A stretch of DNA of 64,000 nucleotides from an uncultured Lachnospiraceae bacterium (GCA_947086895.1 CAMUAR010000007.1:1-64000), one strand, 5' to 3'. Counted from the stretch's first letter, positions 16,278-26,004 are shown. The notes: a model not told the origin generated them from the letters alone. Program-made: numbers and translations.

Positions 16278-16676
16278 CTAGATCTCAAACACCCTTGCGA
16301 TGTCCTCATACAGCTTTGAATTTGTAATATACTGCTCAAATTCTTCTTTTCCCACAAACCGGTAATCATTCAGCTCCTCGGATAAAAATACTTCATCCGT
16401 CAATGTCATGCACTCATAGCTAATGCCAATGTGATGCACATCTCCAACCAAGTAAGACCATGTATAGATAATATGATCAACCATTGTTTCAAGCCCTGTC
16501 TGTTCCCGAATCAACCGCACTACCGCCTTATCAGGAGATTCTCCAAACTCAATTTTCCCGTCAACAAATCCCCATTGATATGGATCTTCAATTCGGTCGT
16601 CATACCATCTCTGGACAATCAAATATCGCTCTTCAAATTTAACAATCCCTTTTACAACAACCTGATACTTTTCCAT
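16278..16676 (-). CDS. Nudix-fold protein with degenerate catalytic box
   Basis: A 132-residue protein with the Nudix fold. The Nudix box (GX5EX7REUXEEXGU) is read as GKIEFGESPDKAVV followed by RLIREQTGL. The first Glu of the REUXEE core is Leu and the last is Gln, so two of the residues usually used for metal binding or catalysis are missing while one Glu remains. It may therefore bind nucleotides without hydrolysing them, or use an altered mechanism. It lies 16 bases upstream of pyrC, in the pyrimidine operon. A hairpin and GGTGAGGGAAT precede the start. Confidence 0.8.
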   Translation of the reverse strand: MEKYQVVVKGIVKFEERYLIVQRWYDDRIEDPYQWGFVDGKIEFGESPDKAVVRLIREQTGLETMVDHIIYTWSYLVGDVHHIGISYECMTLTDEVFLSEELNDYRFVGKEEFEQYITNSKLYEDIARVFEI

Positions 16677-16709
16677 ATTCCCTCACCTTCTGCCGTAAAA
16701 CGGCTCTGA
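16677..16709 (-). promoter_or_regulatory. Recurrent hairpin plus ribosome binding site leader (Nudix copy)
   Basis: Minus strand: GCCGTTTTACGGC hairpin, then AGAAGGTGAGGGAAT and ATG, matching the module before icd, cbpA, spoVAD and the RlmI-like gene. Confidence 0.65.
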
Positions 16710-16747
16710 AATCAAGTAAAAATGGCTTTTCAGTTACCTTTTTATCA

Positions 16748-17494
16748 TCATGTAGGATAGATTACATCCGTTAAAAACAGCCCTTTTGCTTCCAGGCGTT
16801 CCCCTGCCTGCGCACGATCTTTGCTCTCGATCACCTGCCGCACCAGTTCCGGCTTTATCTCGCCTTTTCCTGCTGCCAACACGGTACCCGCCATAATTCT
16901 TGCCATATAAGGCCAGAAATCGTCCGCTGTTATACGAAATAAAACTTCTTTTGTATCACCGTACACATCAAACTCTTTCACGGTGCGCACGGTAGATTTT
17001 TTCATCCGCTTATTCTCGGAAAATGCTGCAAAATCATGTTCCCCCAAAACATGCGCCGCAGCCTCACGCATCCATTTAATCTCCGGGCGCTTAAAACAGT
17101 AATAATTGTATTTGCGCTCAAACACGGACGGAACTTCCCCGATCGAAATATGATATTCGTAAGTAAATCCTTTTGCAAGATAGGCAGCATGAAACCGCTC
17201 AGGCACTTCCACGGACTCCAACACCGCAATATCGCGCGGAAGAAAACGATTGAGATACCGTTTTATCTCAAGACAGGACATCAATGTATTTGTGTGAAAA
17301 TTTGCAACTTGCCCGCTCGCATGTACCCCTGCCTCTGTACGGGCAGCACCAATCACCTCAATTTTTTCTTCGTCCATCCTGGTAAGAACTTCCTCAATCT
17401 TTTCTTTCACAGTGGTGCTTTTTTCTCCTGCTGATTTCTGCCAGCCTTCATAGCGCGAACCATCGTATTCTATCAACAACTTAATGTTTCTCAT
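16748..17494 (-). CDS. TruA-family tRNA pseudouridine synthase homologue, catalytic Asp replaced by Glu
   Basis: A 248-residue protein of the TruA family, which isomerises uridines 38-40 of tRNA anticodon stems. Recognisable parts are MRNIKLLIEYDGSRYEGWQ, the active-site region and FAAFSENKRMKKSTVRTV. The universally conserved catalytic motif GRTDxGVHA reads AARTEAGVHASG: the codon is GAG, so Asp is Glu. The motif after it and the fold are otherwise intact. It is not beside the rplM-rpsI genes that often accompany truA, so it may be a paralogue with lost or changed activity. The start at 17494 has GGAAGGAAAA before it; an in-frame extension upstream lacks one. Confidence 0.82.
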   Translation of the reverse strand: MRNIKLLIEYDGSRYEGWQKSAGEKSTTVKEKIEEVLTRMDEEKIEVIGAARTEAGVHASGQVANFHTNTLMSCLEIKRYLNRFLPRDIAVLESVEVPERFHAAYLAKGFTYEYHISIGEVPSVFERKYNYYCFKRPEIKWMREAAAHVLGEHDFAAFSENKRMKKSTVRTVKEFDVYGDTKEVLFRITADDFWPYMARIMAGTVLAAGKGEIKPELVRQVIESKDRAQAGERLEAKGLFLTDVIYPT

Positions 17495-17502
17495 TTTTCC
17501 TT

Positions 17503-17570
17503 CCATTCCGAAGCGTTTTACGCTGTGGAACACGCGATTTATAAAATTTGTGACGCTTCGGCACAAATTC
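17503..17570 (-). repeat. Palindromic element in the truA leader
   Basis: CCGAAGCGT (17508-17516) pairs with ACGCTTCGG (17553-17561). The segment resembles 40695-40780 upstream of dltC: both contain CCATTCCGAAG on one side and GCGATTT...AAATTTGTGA on the other. Confidence 0.5.
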
Positions 17571-17712
17571 TAACGGAACTTGTTTTGTTTGTTAAAGCCA
17601 TTGCTTTTCAGAACACTGCACTGTGAATTTTATCCATTCTAAGTGCATCATAATATAACACTTTTTTGCAAACTGCTTTCTCCCAAAAAACAACGCCGGA
17701 CTATACTGAAAA

Positions 17713-20208
17713 TTAGCCCATTGTCACAACTACTTTATGCTCCGCCTTATCGCCAAATACAGGAATTATATTGCCCTGTATTTTTACGCCGTCAGCGACA
17801 ATCTCCTTCACTCCTCTCGATACATGATCTGGATTTACAACACTGATTTTCATTGTGTCGCCGCGGAACTGACGCACCACCTCAAAACCATCCCATGATT
17901 TCGGAATGCATGGGTCGATCGCCAGACCGTCATACTCTGGCTTTATACCGAGAATATACTGCGATATCGCGATAAAATTCCAGGAAGCCGTTCCGGTCAG
18001 CCATGAATTTTTCGCTTCCCCAAAGCGTTTTGCATCTTTGCCTGCAACCATCTGTGCATACACATAAGGTTCCAGCCGATGAATCTCCGAATACTCCTCC
18101 GTGTAGGCTGGCGCAATTCTTGTATAATAGTCAAACGCCTTGTCTCCTCTTCCCATAAAAGCCTCCGCACAGATAATCCATGCATTGTTATGGCAGAATA
18201 TTCCGGCATTTTCCTTGTAGCCTGCCGGGTAGGTAGAAATTTCGCCGTACTCGACGTAGTACTTTGTAAAGGCTGGATTGTTTAATACAAGACCATATTT
18301 TGTGCCAAGTCTTTCTTCCACGGCATCCAATGCCGCAATTGCCTTTCCGTCCTTGACACCGCATTTGCCAAGAATACAAAAACCTTGCGATTCAATAAAG
18401 ATCTTTGCTTCCTCACATTCCTTACTTCCAACTTTTCTTCCAAAATCATCATAAGCGCGCAGAAACCATTCTCCATCATAAGCAGTCTCCATAATTGCTT
18501 CGCGCATTTTTTCCACTTCAGTATAAGCGCGCGCGGACTCTTTGGTATCGCCGATCTTCTCCATTAAAATGGCGTACTCCTCGCCGATATAGGCGAACAT
18601 TCCCGCGATCATCACTGATTCCGCCACCTTGCCGTCCTTGCTTGTCACAGTCTGAAACGATTCTCCCGGTTCCGTTGAAAAACAATTTAAATTCAGACAA
18701 TCGTTCCAGTCAGCACGACCGATCAAAGGCAGATTATGCGGTCCCAAATTGTTTATTACATGGTCAAACGACCGCTTTAAATGGTCGGTAAGCGGCGCCG
18801 CAAGTTCTTCTTTATTGTCATAAGGCACCATAACATTAAGAATGTCGTAATCGCCGGTTTCTTTAATATAGGAAACTACTGCAAGAATCATCCAGAGCGG
18901 ATCGTCGTTAAAATTGCCGCCAATTTCATCGTTTCCCTTTTTGGTCAGCGGCTGGTATTGATGATATGCTCCTCCATCCAGCAGCTGCGTTGACGCCAAA
19001 TCAATAATCCTCTCCCTTGCGCGGTCTGGAATCTGATGCACAAAACCGAGCAGGTCCTGATTGGAATCACGGAATCCCATACCGCGCCCAATCCCGGATT
19101 CAAAATAGGACGCACTGCGCGACAAGTTAAATGTAACCATGCACTGATACTGATTCCAGATATTAACCATGCGGTTCGTTTTTTCTTCCGGTGTTTTTGC
19201 TGTATATTTTGACAGCAGCTTATCCCAGTATTCTTTTAATTCGGAAAATGCCGCATCCACCGCCTCGCCGGTGGCAAAACGGGCAATCATCTGCTCTGCT
19301 TTTTTCTTGTTGATAATATTTGTTCCGTTCGGCGCGCCTGTGGACTGCAAAAGCCCGGTATCATCTGGAGTTCCAACTTGCCACTCCCACTTTTCCGCCA
19401 AAGAGTTTTCCACATAGCCCAAAAGAAATACCATCTCACGCGACTCTCCTGGGGACAGTTCAAGCTCTACACAATGTGAAGCAATCGGAGACCATCCGTT
19501 CGCCACAGAATTTTTAGAATTTCCTTCTGCGACTGCCTTTGGATTTTCAAAACTGCCATAAGTGCCAAGAAAACTCTCGCGGTCCGAGTCAAAACCGGAG
19601 ATTGGCACATTGACAGAATAGAACGCATAATGATCGCGGCGCTCCTTGTACTCTGTTTTATGATAGATTACCGAACCTTTTATTTCCACTTCTCCGGTAT
19701 TTAAATTCCGCTGAAAATTTGTGCTGTCGTCCTGCGCGTTCCAAAGGCACCATTCGATAAAAGAAAACAGCTTTAACTTTTTACTTTCTGTCCCTGTATT
19801 ACGCACAACAACCTTATGTACTTCACCATTGCAATTCAATGGCACAAAAAACGTTGCCTGGACTTCCACGCCGTTTCTGCTTCCAGTAATTTTTGTGTAC
19901 CCCATTCCATGACGGCACTCATAAGAATCAAGTTTCTTTTTTGCAGGCGCGTACTCTGGAGACCAGAAATCCCCACTATCATACAAATAAAAATAACGCC
20001 CGCCTCCTAGATCCAACGGCACATTATTATAGCGAAATCTTGTAATGCGACGCAATTTTGCATCTTTGTAGAAACAATATCCACCCGCTGTATTTGAAAT
20101 CAGCGAAAAAAATTCTTGTGATCCAAGATAATTAATCCACGGGTATGGTGTCTCTGGTGTAGTTATTACATATTCTTTGTTGACATCATCAAAATACCCA
20201 AACTTCAT
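17713..20208 (-). CDS. cbpA: Cellobiose phosphorylase (GH94)
   Basis: Phosphorolyses cellobiose to glucose 1-phosphate and glucose in the cytoplasm. The 831-residue length and N-terminus [20 protein letters not shown] are typical of GH94 cellobiose phosphorylases. The catalytic Asp lies in [13 protein letters not shown] (about residue 500), with [15 protein letters not shown] and [11 protein letters not shown] as substrate-binding stretches. There is no signal peptide. The recurrent hairpin leader with GTGAGGAACGT precedes the start. It stands alone, with no cellodextrin transporter beside it; the GPH symporter at 58.9 kb could supply disaccharide, but that is speculation. Confidence 0.93.
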   Translation of the reverse strand: MKFGYFDDVNKEYVITTPETPYPWINYLGSQEFFSLISNTAGGYCFYKDAKLRRITRFRYNNVPLDLGGGRYFYLYDSGDFWSPEYAPAKKKLDSYECRHGMGYTKITGSRNGVEVQATFFVPLNCNGEVHKVVVRNTGTESKKLKLFSFIEWCLWNAQDDSTNFQRNLNTGEVEIKGSVIYHKTEYKERRDHYAFYSVNVPISGFDSDRESFLGTYGSFENPKAVAEGNSKNSVANGWSPIASHCVELELSPGESREMVFLLGYVENSLAEKWEWQVGTPDDTGLLQSTGAPNGTNIINKKKAEQMIARFATGEAVDAAFSELKEYWDKLLSKYTAKTPEEKTNRMVNIWNQYQCMVTFNLSRSASYFESGIGRGMGFRDSNQDLLGFVHQIPDRARERIIDLASTQLLDGGAYHQYQPLTKKGNDEIGGNFNDDPLWMILAVVSYIKETGDYDILNVMVPYDNKEELAAPLTDHLKRSFDHVINNLGPHNLPLIGRADWNDCLNLNCFSTEPGESFQTVTSKDGKVAESVMIAGMFAYIGEEYAILMEKIGDTKESARAYTEVEKMREAIMETAYDGEWFLRAYDDFGRKVGSKECEEAKIFIESQGFCILGKCGVKDGKAIAALDAVEERLGTKYGLVLNNPAFTKYYVEYGEISTYPAGYKENAGIFCHNNAWIICAEAFMGRGDKAFDYYTRIAPAYTEEYSEIHRLEPYVYAQMVAGKDAKRFGEAKNSWLTGTASWNFIAISQYILGIKPEYDGLAIDPCIPKSWDGFEVVRQFRGDTMKISVVNPDHVSRGVKEIVADGVKIQGNIIPVFGDKAEHKVVVTMG

Positions 20209-20243
20209 ACGTTCCTCACATTCTGCCGCTTTACAGCGGCTTT
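20209..20243 (-). promoter_or_regulatory. Recurrent hairpin plus ribosome binding site leader (cbpA copy)
   Basis: Minus strand: GCCGCTGTAAAGCGGC hairpin, AGAATGTGAGGAACGT and ATG. Confidence 0.65.
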
Positions 20244-20378
20244 ATAAATACTATATCTCTTTTTTCATCATTCACGTATAGTTTAACATACTGGATGAAA
20301 AAACGCTACTGCATGTTTTATCAAAATTTAGTAATTTGTTTTTTTGCGGAACGGCTTTTCTTTATATTCTTTGTTTTG

Positions 20379-20423
20379 CGTAGAAAAAGCCACACACTGT
20401 ATTTGCGTGCGGCTTTTTCTACG
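20379..20423. terminator. Bidirectional intrinsic terminator
   Basis: CGTAGAAAAAGCC (20379-20391) pairs with GGCTTTTTCTACG (20411-20423), with CAC/GTG extending the stem inward. The A and T runs of the stem serve as tails in either direction. It ends the capD-wzz transcript. Confidence 0.75.
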
Positions 20424-20448
20424 TATTATTTCATCTTTATTGCAGCTC

Positions 20449-21873
20449 TTACGGCACTGCGTCCACGCCGACCACGATAACACCGAGCACTTTCTTTTTC
20501 CAAGCTTTCAGTACTTCTAATTCTTTCTCAATCTTTGAGTATGTGCTCTCTTCCTGCTTTTCAACAAGAATTACATAATCGGATGCTGTCACTTTTGATA
20601 CGGCGGACGGATCAATCAAAATATTTGGAACGCTCTTTGCAGAATAATCACTCTCCCATTTCATATTCTGCAGCATAGCATCAAGCTCTCCCACCGTAAT
20701 ATTTCCGGTAAAAGCAAGTTTGCATGGCTCCTTGTCTTCCTTTATGCTGTCCAGCTCCGCTTTCACTGTGCAGGCAGCAACTTTTGCAAGCTGTTCATAA
20801 TCGCTCTCTTTTGTCTGCAAACCTCCCCAGTGTGCGAACAGACGGTCAAAACCAACCCATACACGTTTTTTGTGTACCTTTGGAAGTTCCGCAATCACAC
20901 GCAGCCCAAAACGGTTCTTTAATTCCTTTGCATCCTGCAATTTATCCGACATAATATAGCGGAATGCGATAAATACCGCCGCAAGCACCGCGCCGATAAT
21001 AAATCCAAAAATCATCATTTTAATTGAGTTTTTAATGATTCTTCCTATAGTAAAACTCTTCTGCGGTTCTGGCGTTTCCTTCCATTCAATATAATCCTCA
21101 TTCTTCTCCTGAAGGTTAATTCCAAGATCCAATACATATTGCTGGTTTGCCTTCTGCAGCTCATCCAAATCAAGGTTTACATTTTCATAAACGGACTGGT
21201 TGATTGTTTCCAGACGATGTTCTCCGATGGATGTTACAATCTCATCTTTCTTTGTCTGAATGCCCTCAATTGCATAATTCAAAATCTCCCGGCAGGACGC
21301 TTCATCTACATGACGCACACTCATTGTAATCATATAAGTATCATAATCTGCAGAAATTGAAAGAATCTCTCTCAAATACCGCAGTTCAATTTTTGTTGCC
21401 AAATGGTCAAGAATATACTGATACATATCGCCGTTGACCATGTAAGTTACATAAGATCTTAAAATACGATTTGACAAGTCAATGTTCTGATAAGTAAGTT
21501 CCGGGTTAATCTGGTAATCCGTCGATACATACAGCTGCAAAGATGCATTGAACTCGCGGAACGGGTTAATTTTCATTAAAATAGAATTCTCATTATATTC
21601 CTGCTGTTCTGCGCGCGTATCTTCAAGGTTTGCAATCTCCCGCTGCAGCGTTTCCCCCTGCGCCTCAAAAGCTGCCAGTTCTCTTTCAAAGTTCTGTTCC
21701 TCTTCTGTAATATACTCTGGATCTGCAATCTTGATCCTTTTGATTGCAAAGTTTCCCAAACCGACCAAAACTCCAATAACCAAAGCGATAACAAAGACTT
21801 TTCTCCAATCCCGAAACACCCGGTAAAGCATTTTTCCAATGCTGATCTCCTGTTCATAATTCTGCTCGTTCAT
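20449..21873 (-). CDS. Wzz/CpsC-like polysaccharide chain-length protein with degenerate kinase-like tail
   Basis: A 474-residue protein with a Wzz domain: N-terminal membrane segment (about 29-48), a periplasmic-type coiled coil (about 60-250) and a second membrane segment (about 283-303). Such proteins control polymer chain length with a Wzy polymerase. The cytoplasmic tail (about 320-474) resembles a BY-kinase region, with VIAELPKVHKK and LGVIVVGVD, but where a Walker A motif should be it reads LAFTGNITVGELD. No terminal tyrosine cluster is present. The kinase function is therefore probably lost. It starts 5 bases after the dehydratase gene and is co-transcribed with it. Confidence 0.85.
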   Translation of the reverse strand: MNEQNYEQEISIGKMLYRVFRDWRKVFVIALVIGVLVGLGNFAIKRIKIADPEYITEEEQNFERELAAFEAQGETLQREIANLEDTRAEQQEYNENSILMKINPFREFNASLQLYVSTDYQINPELTYQNIDLSNRILRSYVTYMVNGDMYQYILDHLATKIELRYLREILSISADYDTYMITMSVRHVDEASCREILNYAIEGIQTKKDEIVTSIGEHRLETINQSVYENVNLDLDELQKANQQYVLDLGINLQEKNEDYIEWKETPEPQKSFTIGRIIKNSIKMMIFGFIIGAVLAAVFIAFRYIMSDKLQDAKELKNRFGLRVIAELPKVHKKRVWVGFDRLFAHWGGLQTKESDYEQLAKVAACTVKAELDSIKEDKEPCKLAFTGNITVGELDAMLQNMKWESDYSAKSVPNILIDPSAVSKVTASDYVILVEKQEESTYSKIEKELEVLKAWKKKVLGVIVVGVDAVP

Positions 21874-21878
21874 CCCTC

Positions 21879-23777
21879 TTATCCTCTTCCTTTCTTGCTG
21901 CGCTTGCGATTTTTTCCTGTCTCCGGCTGCTGAATCACATAAGTCGGCACAATCTCCTGCACCTTTTTTCGAATGTCCTTTCCCTCCGGTTCCGATAAAG
22001 CTTCCTGATAAAGCTCATCCAGCTGTTTTAAGAAACGCTCTTCGTTCATCTCAATCGGCTTGCCGATATGAATCAATTTATTTTCCGTGTCCTGCATTCC
22101 CTCCTCTTTCATCAAAAGCTCTTCGTAGAGTTTTTCTCCCGGACGCAGACCGGTAAATTCTATCATAATGTCCTCATTCGGCACATAGCCAGACAGCCGG
22201 ATCAAATTTTTGGCCAAATCCAGTATTTTCACCGGCGCTCCCATATCAAGCACAAAGATTTCCCCTCCCTTTGCGTAAGCACCCGCCTGCAGCACCAAAG
22301 AAACTGCTTCTGGAATTGTCATAAAATATCGGATGATATCCGGGTGGGTTACCGTCACGGGTCCTCCTTCCAGAATCTGCTTTTTAAACAGCGGTATCAC
22401 GCTGCCGTTGCTCCCAAGCACATTGCCAAAACGCACCGCGACAAACTCTGTTTTTGACTTGCGGTTCCATGTCTGAATAATCATCTCACAGATTCGTTTT
22501 GTGGCGCCCATAATATTCGTCGGATTGACCGCCTTGTCCGTCGATATCATAACAAACCGCTTAACTCCGTAACGGTCGGCGGCCTGCACAGTTTTTAATG
22601 TCCCGAACACATTGTTTTTTACCGCCTCGTTCGGGCTTGTCTCCATCAATGGCACATGCTTGTGTGCAGCAGCGTGGTAGACAATATCCGGGCGATATTT
22701 GTCAAAAATATCATTCATGCGTTTTGTGTTTCGCACAGAAGCAATCAGCACGACAAGATTTAAGTCAGGATGCTTGCGCGTCAATTCCTGCTGTATCTCA
22801 TAGGCGTTGTTCTCATAGATATCTACAAGCAAAAGCTGTTTTGGATTCCGCTCTGCAATCTGACGGCAAAGTTCACTTCCGATCGACCCTCCTCCTCCGG
22901 TTACAAGAACCACCTTATCGGTGACATAACTCATAATTGATTCCAGATTCACCTGAATCGGGTCTCTTCCAAGCAGATCTTCAACCTCAACATTGCGCAG
23001 CTTACTTACACTGACATCCCCGTTCATCAGCTGGTACATTCCCGGCACAATCTTTAAATCGCATTCCGTTTCTTTACAGATTTCAAGAATCTCACTGACA
23101 GGCTTTCTTGAAACTGACGGCATCGCAATATCGATCTCCGTAATTCCAAAACGCTCCACATTTTCTTTAATGGAATACCGGTTGCCAACCACCTTGACTC
23201 CCTGGATAAACATCCCCTGTTTTTCCGGGGCATCGTCAATCACACATTTCACGGTTTTATGTAGGTGCTGACTTGAGATCATCTCGCGGATAATTACATT
23301 TCCCGCCTCCCCCGCACCGACTACCATAACATTGTGTCCGGTTGCTTTCACCCGCCTGCGCCGTCGTTCCATGCGCAGTGCGCGATAACCAAATCTTGTC
23401 AGCGTCGTCAGTCCAACCAGAAATATACCGTAAAACAAATAGCTGCTGCGCGGCAATCCCAGGTCTAAAAACTGTGTTCCTGCCACCTGAAGCACAGACG
23501 CAGCAACACAGCCAACCACTACATTTTCAAGTTCTGTCAGCCCTGCAAACATCCATAAACTATGATAAAGCCGGAAACAGTAGAATAATATGACTGTACA
23601 TATAATGTTGATTGGCAGATAGGACCAAAAGTGATTTAAATACTGAACTTCCGCTTTTGCAATTGAAAAATCAAACCGTGCAATCACTGCCAGAAAACCT
23701 GCCGTCACTACACAGCAAATATCAAGTGCGACAAAAAACAACCGTCTGGCGACAAGCTGTTTATCGTATCTTTTCAT
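21879..23777 (-). CDS. PglF/CapD-type UDP-sugar 4,6-dehydratase
   Basis: A 632-residue membrane enzyme. Four N-terminal membrane segments (to about residue 125) are followed by a first nucleotide-binding region VVGAGEAGNVIIREM and then the short-chain dehydrogenase domain with VTGGGGSIGSEL (about 295). The stretches YHAAAHKHVPLME, STDKAVNPTNIMGATKR and RFGNVLGSNGSVIPLF complete the signature. The family converts UDP-GlcNAc to its 4-keto-6-deoxy form. The PglE-like aminotransferase and PglC-like transferase at 48-49.5 kb would use this product to give a 4-amino-sugar primer on undecaprenyl phosphate (inference). The start lacks a strong ribosome binding site. Confidence 0.9.
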   Translation of the reverse strand: MKRYDKQLVARRLFFVALDICCVVTAGFLAVIARFDFSIAKAEVQYLNHFWSYLPINIICTVILFYCFRLYHSLWMFAGLTELENVVVGCVAASVLQVAGTQFLDLGLPRSSYLFYGIFLVGLTTLTRFGYRALRMERRRRRVKATGHNVMVVGAGEAGNVIIREMISSQHLHKTVKCVIDDAPEKQGMFIQGVKVVGNRYSIKENVERFGITEIDIAMPSVSRKPVSEILEICKETECDLKIVPGMYQLMNGDVSVSKLRNVEVEDLLGRDPIQVNLESIMSYVTDKVVLVTGGGGSIGSELCRQIAERNPKQLLLVDIYENNAYEIQQELTRKHPDLNLVVLIASVRNTKRMNDIFDKYRPDIVYHAAAHKHVPLMETSPNEAVKNNVFGTLKTVQAADRYGVKRFVMISTDKAVNPTNIMGATKRICEMIIQTWNRKSKTEFVAVRFGNVLGSNGSVIPLFKKQILEGGPVTVTHPDIIRYFMTIPEAVSLVLQAGAYAKGGEIFVLDMGAPVKILDLAKNLIRLSGYVPNEDIMIEFTGLRPGEKLYEELLMKEEGMQDTENKLIHIGKPIEMNEERFLKQLDELYQEALSEPEGKDIRKKVQEIVPTYVIQQPETGKNRKRSKKGRG

Positions 23778-24051
23778 AAAATTAACCAGCTATGGAAATC
23801 CAAATAGCTTCTCCTTTCTAAAATACTTATTTTTATCGTTAAAATTTGTTGTTTATACAATACTTTTCCATGAAAAAAACGTGAAATACAAATGATCAAA
23901 AGCGCTCTTAAGTACTTCCAGTCCTTATTTACGTACCTGCTAATCATAGCACAAAGAAAACCATTTCGCAACATTTACTTTTTTTCAACATCAAGATTTT
24001 ACAAAAAAAGTCATTTGCCTGCAAGGAAAAGCCATTCCCGGACGCGCTCTA

Positions 24052-24089
24052 GAAATGGCTTGATACAAAAAATAATATCAAGCCATTTC
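24052..24089. terminator. Perfect 14-base-pair hairpin after spoVAE
   Basis: GAAATGGCTTGATA (24052-24065) and TATCAAGCCATTTC (24076-24089) directly follow the spoVAE stop. No U tract follows on either strand, so it may stabilise the 3' end rather than terminate on its own. Confidence 0.5.
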
Positions 24090-24095
24090 CAAAGA

Positions 24096-24452
24096 TTACA
24101 TTTTCATTTTTGATTTAAATACAAGCGACGCAATATATCCTATTACCAAAGCTCCTGAAATACCTACTGCCGTCTCCGACAGTCCTCCTTTGAAAAGCCC
24201 TAAAAAACCATCTGTATCCACAGCTTTTTTTACTCCTTGAAATAACATATTGCCAAATCCAGAAAGCGGAACGGTCGCTCCTGCCCCTGCCCATTCCGCA
24301 AATGGCTTATAGATGCCGAGCGCGCTTAAAATACTTCCAAGACATAGTAAAATTACCATAATCCTTCCCGGCAAAAGCTTTGTCACATCCATCAGCACCT
24401 GAACAAGCGCACAGATCGCGCCGCCCACCAAAAACGCTATCAAATAATCCAT
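24096..24452 (-). CDS. spoVAE: Stage V sporulation protein AE
   Basis: A 118-residue membrane protein with three to four hydrophobic segments, beginning MDYLIAFLVGGAICALVQVL and containing GAGATVPLSGFGNML and EGLFKGG-like text (FLGLFKGGLSETAVGI). SpoVA proteins form the channel that moves Ca-dipicolinic acid into the forespore and out at germination. GGAGGGGAGAGCA precedes the ATG at 24452; the longer in-frame version has no such site. It follows spoVAD by 20 bases. spoVAC, normally the gene before spoVAD, is not present here. Confidence 0.93.
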   Translation of the reverse strand: MDYLIAFLVGGAICALVQVLMDVTKLLPGRIMVILLCLGSILSALGIYKPFAEWAGAGATVPLSGFGNMLFQGVKKAVDTDGFLGLFKGGLSETAVGISGALVIGYIASLVFKSKMKM

Positions 24453-24472
24453 TGCTCTCCCCTCCAATTTTA

Positions 24473-25510
24473 TTACTGTCCTGCTCCACAATACTCAAAT
24501 GCGATGGCGTGCGCAATTCCAGGCACACTGTTGCCCTCGTTAAAACTGACTGTGGAAAGCAACGCGCCCGTTGGCACAAACAACACTTTCTTCCATGTTC
24601 CCTGCGCGATCTGACGCAGAATATACCCTGTCAGAGTAATCGCAGAACAGCCGCACCCGCTGCCTCCTGAGTCTGTTCCCTGTTTTGGATCAAAAATTTC
24701 AATCCCGCAGTCCATATAATTTTTTTCGATATCATAACCTTTTTCTCTCAACATCGCAACGAGAATCTCTCGTCCAACAACACCCAAATCACCGGTGATA
24801 ATACGGTCAAATTCCTCCGGGGATGCTTTAAAATCCTCCATATAGCGGTATATTGTATCGCATGCCGCCGGAGCCATACACGCCCCCATATTCATGGAAT
24901 CTTTCACACCGTAATCCACCACACGCCCCATCGTGGCAGAAGTTACCCGAATTGGATAGTTGGTCTGTCTGGATGACAAAACTACCGCTCCGCTGCCGGT
25001 CACGGTCCAAGTCGCTGCCATCGGACGCTGATTGCCGTAGGCTAACGGAAAACGAAACTGTTTTTCCGCGCCCGCAAAATGGCTTGAAGTCATGGCAATC
25101 ATATTTCCGCCAAAACCGCCATCGACAAACACGGACGCAGCGAGCAGCGATTCTCCCATCGTAGAACATGCCCCGTACAATCCAAGCAGCGGAATATCCA
25201 TCTTTTCAATGCCAAATGTTGTCGCAATCAGCTGTCCAAGCAGATCGCCGCCCGCGATAAAACGAATGTCTGTTTTTTCCAGTCCCGCATCTGCAATCGC
25301 ACGATCCACTGCCATGCGCTGTAAATTGCTCTCCGCTTCCTCCCAAGTTGCCCCGCCGAACATGGCATCTTCCTGAACAATATCGAAATATTTGCCAAGA
25401 GGTCCTTCTCCCTCCAATTTGCCAGCGACGCTTCCCAGCCCTCTAACATAAACCCCATTTCCAAAATACAGGCTCTGTTTGCCTGGGCATTTGGATTTTT
25501 GTTCCTTCAT
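24473..25510 (-). CDS. spoVAD: Stage V sporulation protein AD
   Basis: A 345-residue protein with the thiolase-like fold of SpoVAD, the dipicolinic-acid-binding subunit of the SpoVA channel. Family text includes LYFGNGVYVRGLGSVAG, GPLGKYFD, GLYGACSTMGESL and DSGGSGCGCSA. The start MKEQKSKCPG is chosen because GAGAGGAAAAAA lies immediately before it; a 20-residue in-frame extension upstream is rejected for lack of a ribosome binding site. The recurrent hairpin leader lies upstream. Expression in the forespore under sigma-G is expected, though I could not read a convincing sigma-G promoter. Confidence 0.95.
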   Translation of the reverse strand: MKEQKSKCPGKQSLYFGNGVYVRGLGSVAGKLEGEGPLGKYFDIVQEDAMFGGATWEEAESNLQRMAVDRAIADAGLEKTDIRFIAGGDLLGQLIATTFGIEKMDIPLLGLYGACSTMGESLLAASVFVDGGFGGNMIAMTSSHFAGAEKQFRFPLAYGNQRPMAATWTVTGSGAVVLSSRQTNYPIRVTSATMGRVVDYGVKDSMNMGACMAPAACDTIYRYMEDFKASPEEFDRIITGDLGVVGREILVAMLREKGYDIEKNYMDCGIEIFDPKQGTDSGGSGCGCSAITLTGYILRQIAQGTWKKVLFVPTGALLSTVSFNEGNSVPGIAHAIAFEYCGAGQ

Positions 25511-25545
25511 TTTTTTCCTCTCATTCTGCCGCTCAAACGGCATTC
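25511..25545 (-). promoter_or_regulatory. Recurrent hairpin plus ribosome binding site leader (spoVAD copy)
   Basis: Minus strand: GCCGTTTGAGCGGC hairpin, AGAATGAGAGGAAAA and ATG. Confidence 0.65.
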
Positions 25546-26004
25546 CAATCTGCAAAATTTTTTGGCGCAAAACGTCATAAATTTCGAGATTGAAAATTTC
25601 AATTTTCTATATCAGCCTTCTATACTTCCTAGTTTTTATATAAACTCTGTCGTCTGCAAAGTCTGCTTTACAAAACATCGCTGTTTTATGGCATTGTCTT
25701 GACGGCAGCAGACAAGTCCAAATTTTAAATTTTTAGAGATCAGGACTTTTCTGATAAGGTTAAAATACCCATAATATAAGGAATCTATGCGCCGAAGGAT
25801 ACCTTTCACTTTTCTTTCCTTACGAAAAGCCACTGTACAAATTTTCCAAATTCTGATATAATGTCCAAAGTTGCGATACATGCTTTGATTTTATATAAAA
25901 TACACAATAAATTTATCAGCCGCACAAAAACAACTGTTTTTCTCACTTTAATTTTCTGACTCTGCAAAATATATACATTTATTATTACTTTCAGGGGGAT
26001 TGCT
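25546..26004. other. Gene-free interval between spoVAD and yihY-like gene
   Basis: About 460 bases between divergent genes. One 81-codon minus-strand frame (25636-25881) has no ribosome binding site and no recognisable motif. Promoters of both flanking genes should lie here but no clear pair was read. Confidence 0.5.

Noticed and set aside
25636-25881. 81-codon minus-strand frame upstream of spoVAD
   Set aside because: No ribosome binding site and no motif; a spoVAC gene was looked for here and is not present in any frame.
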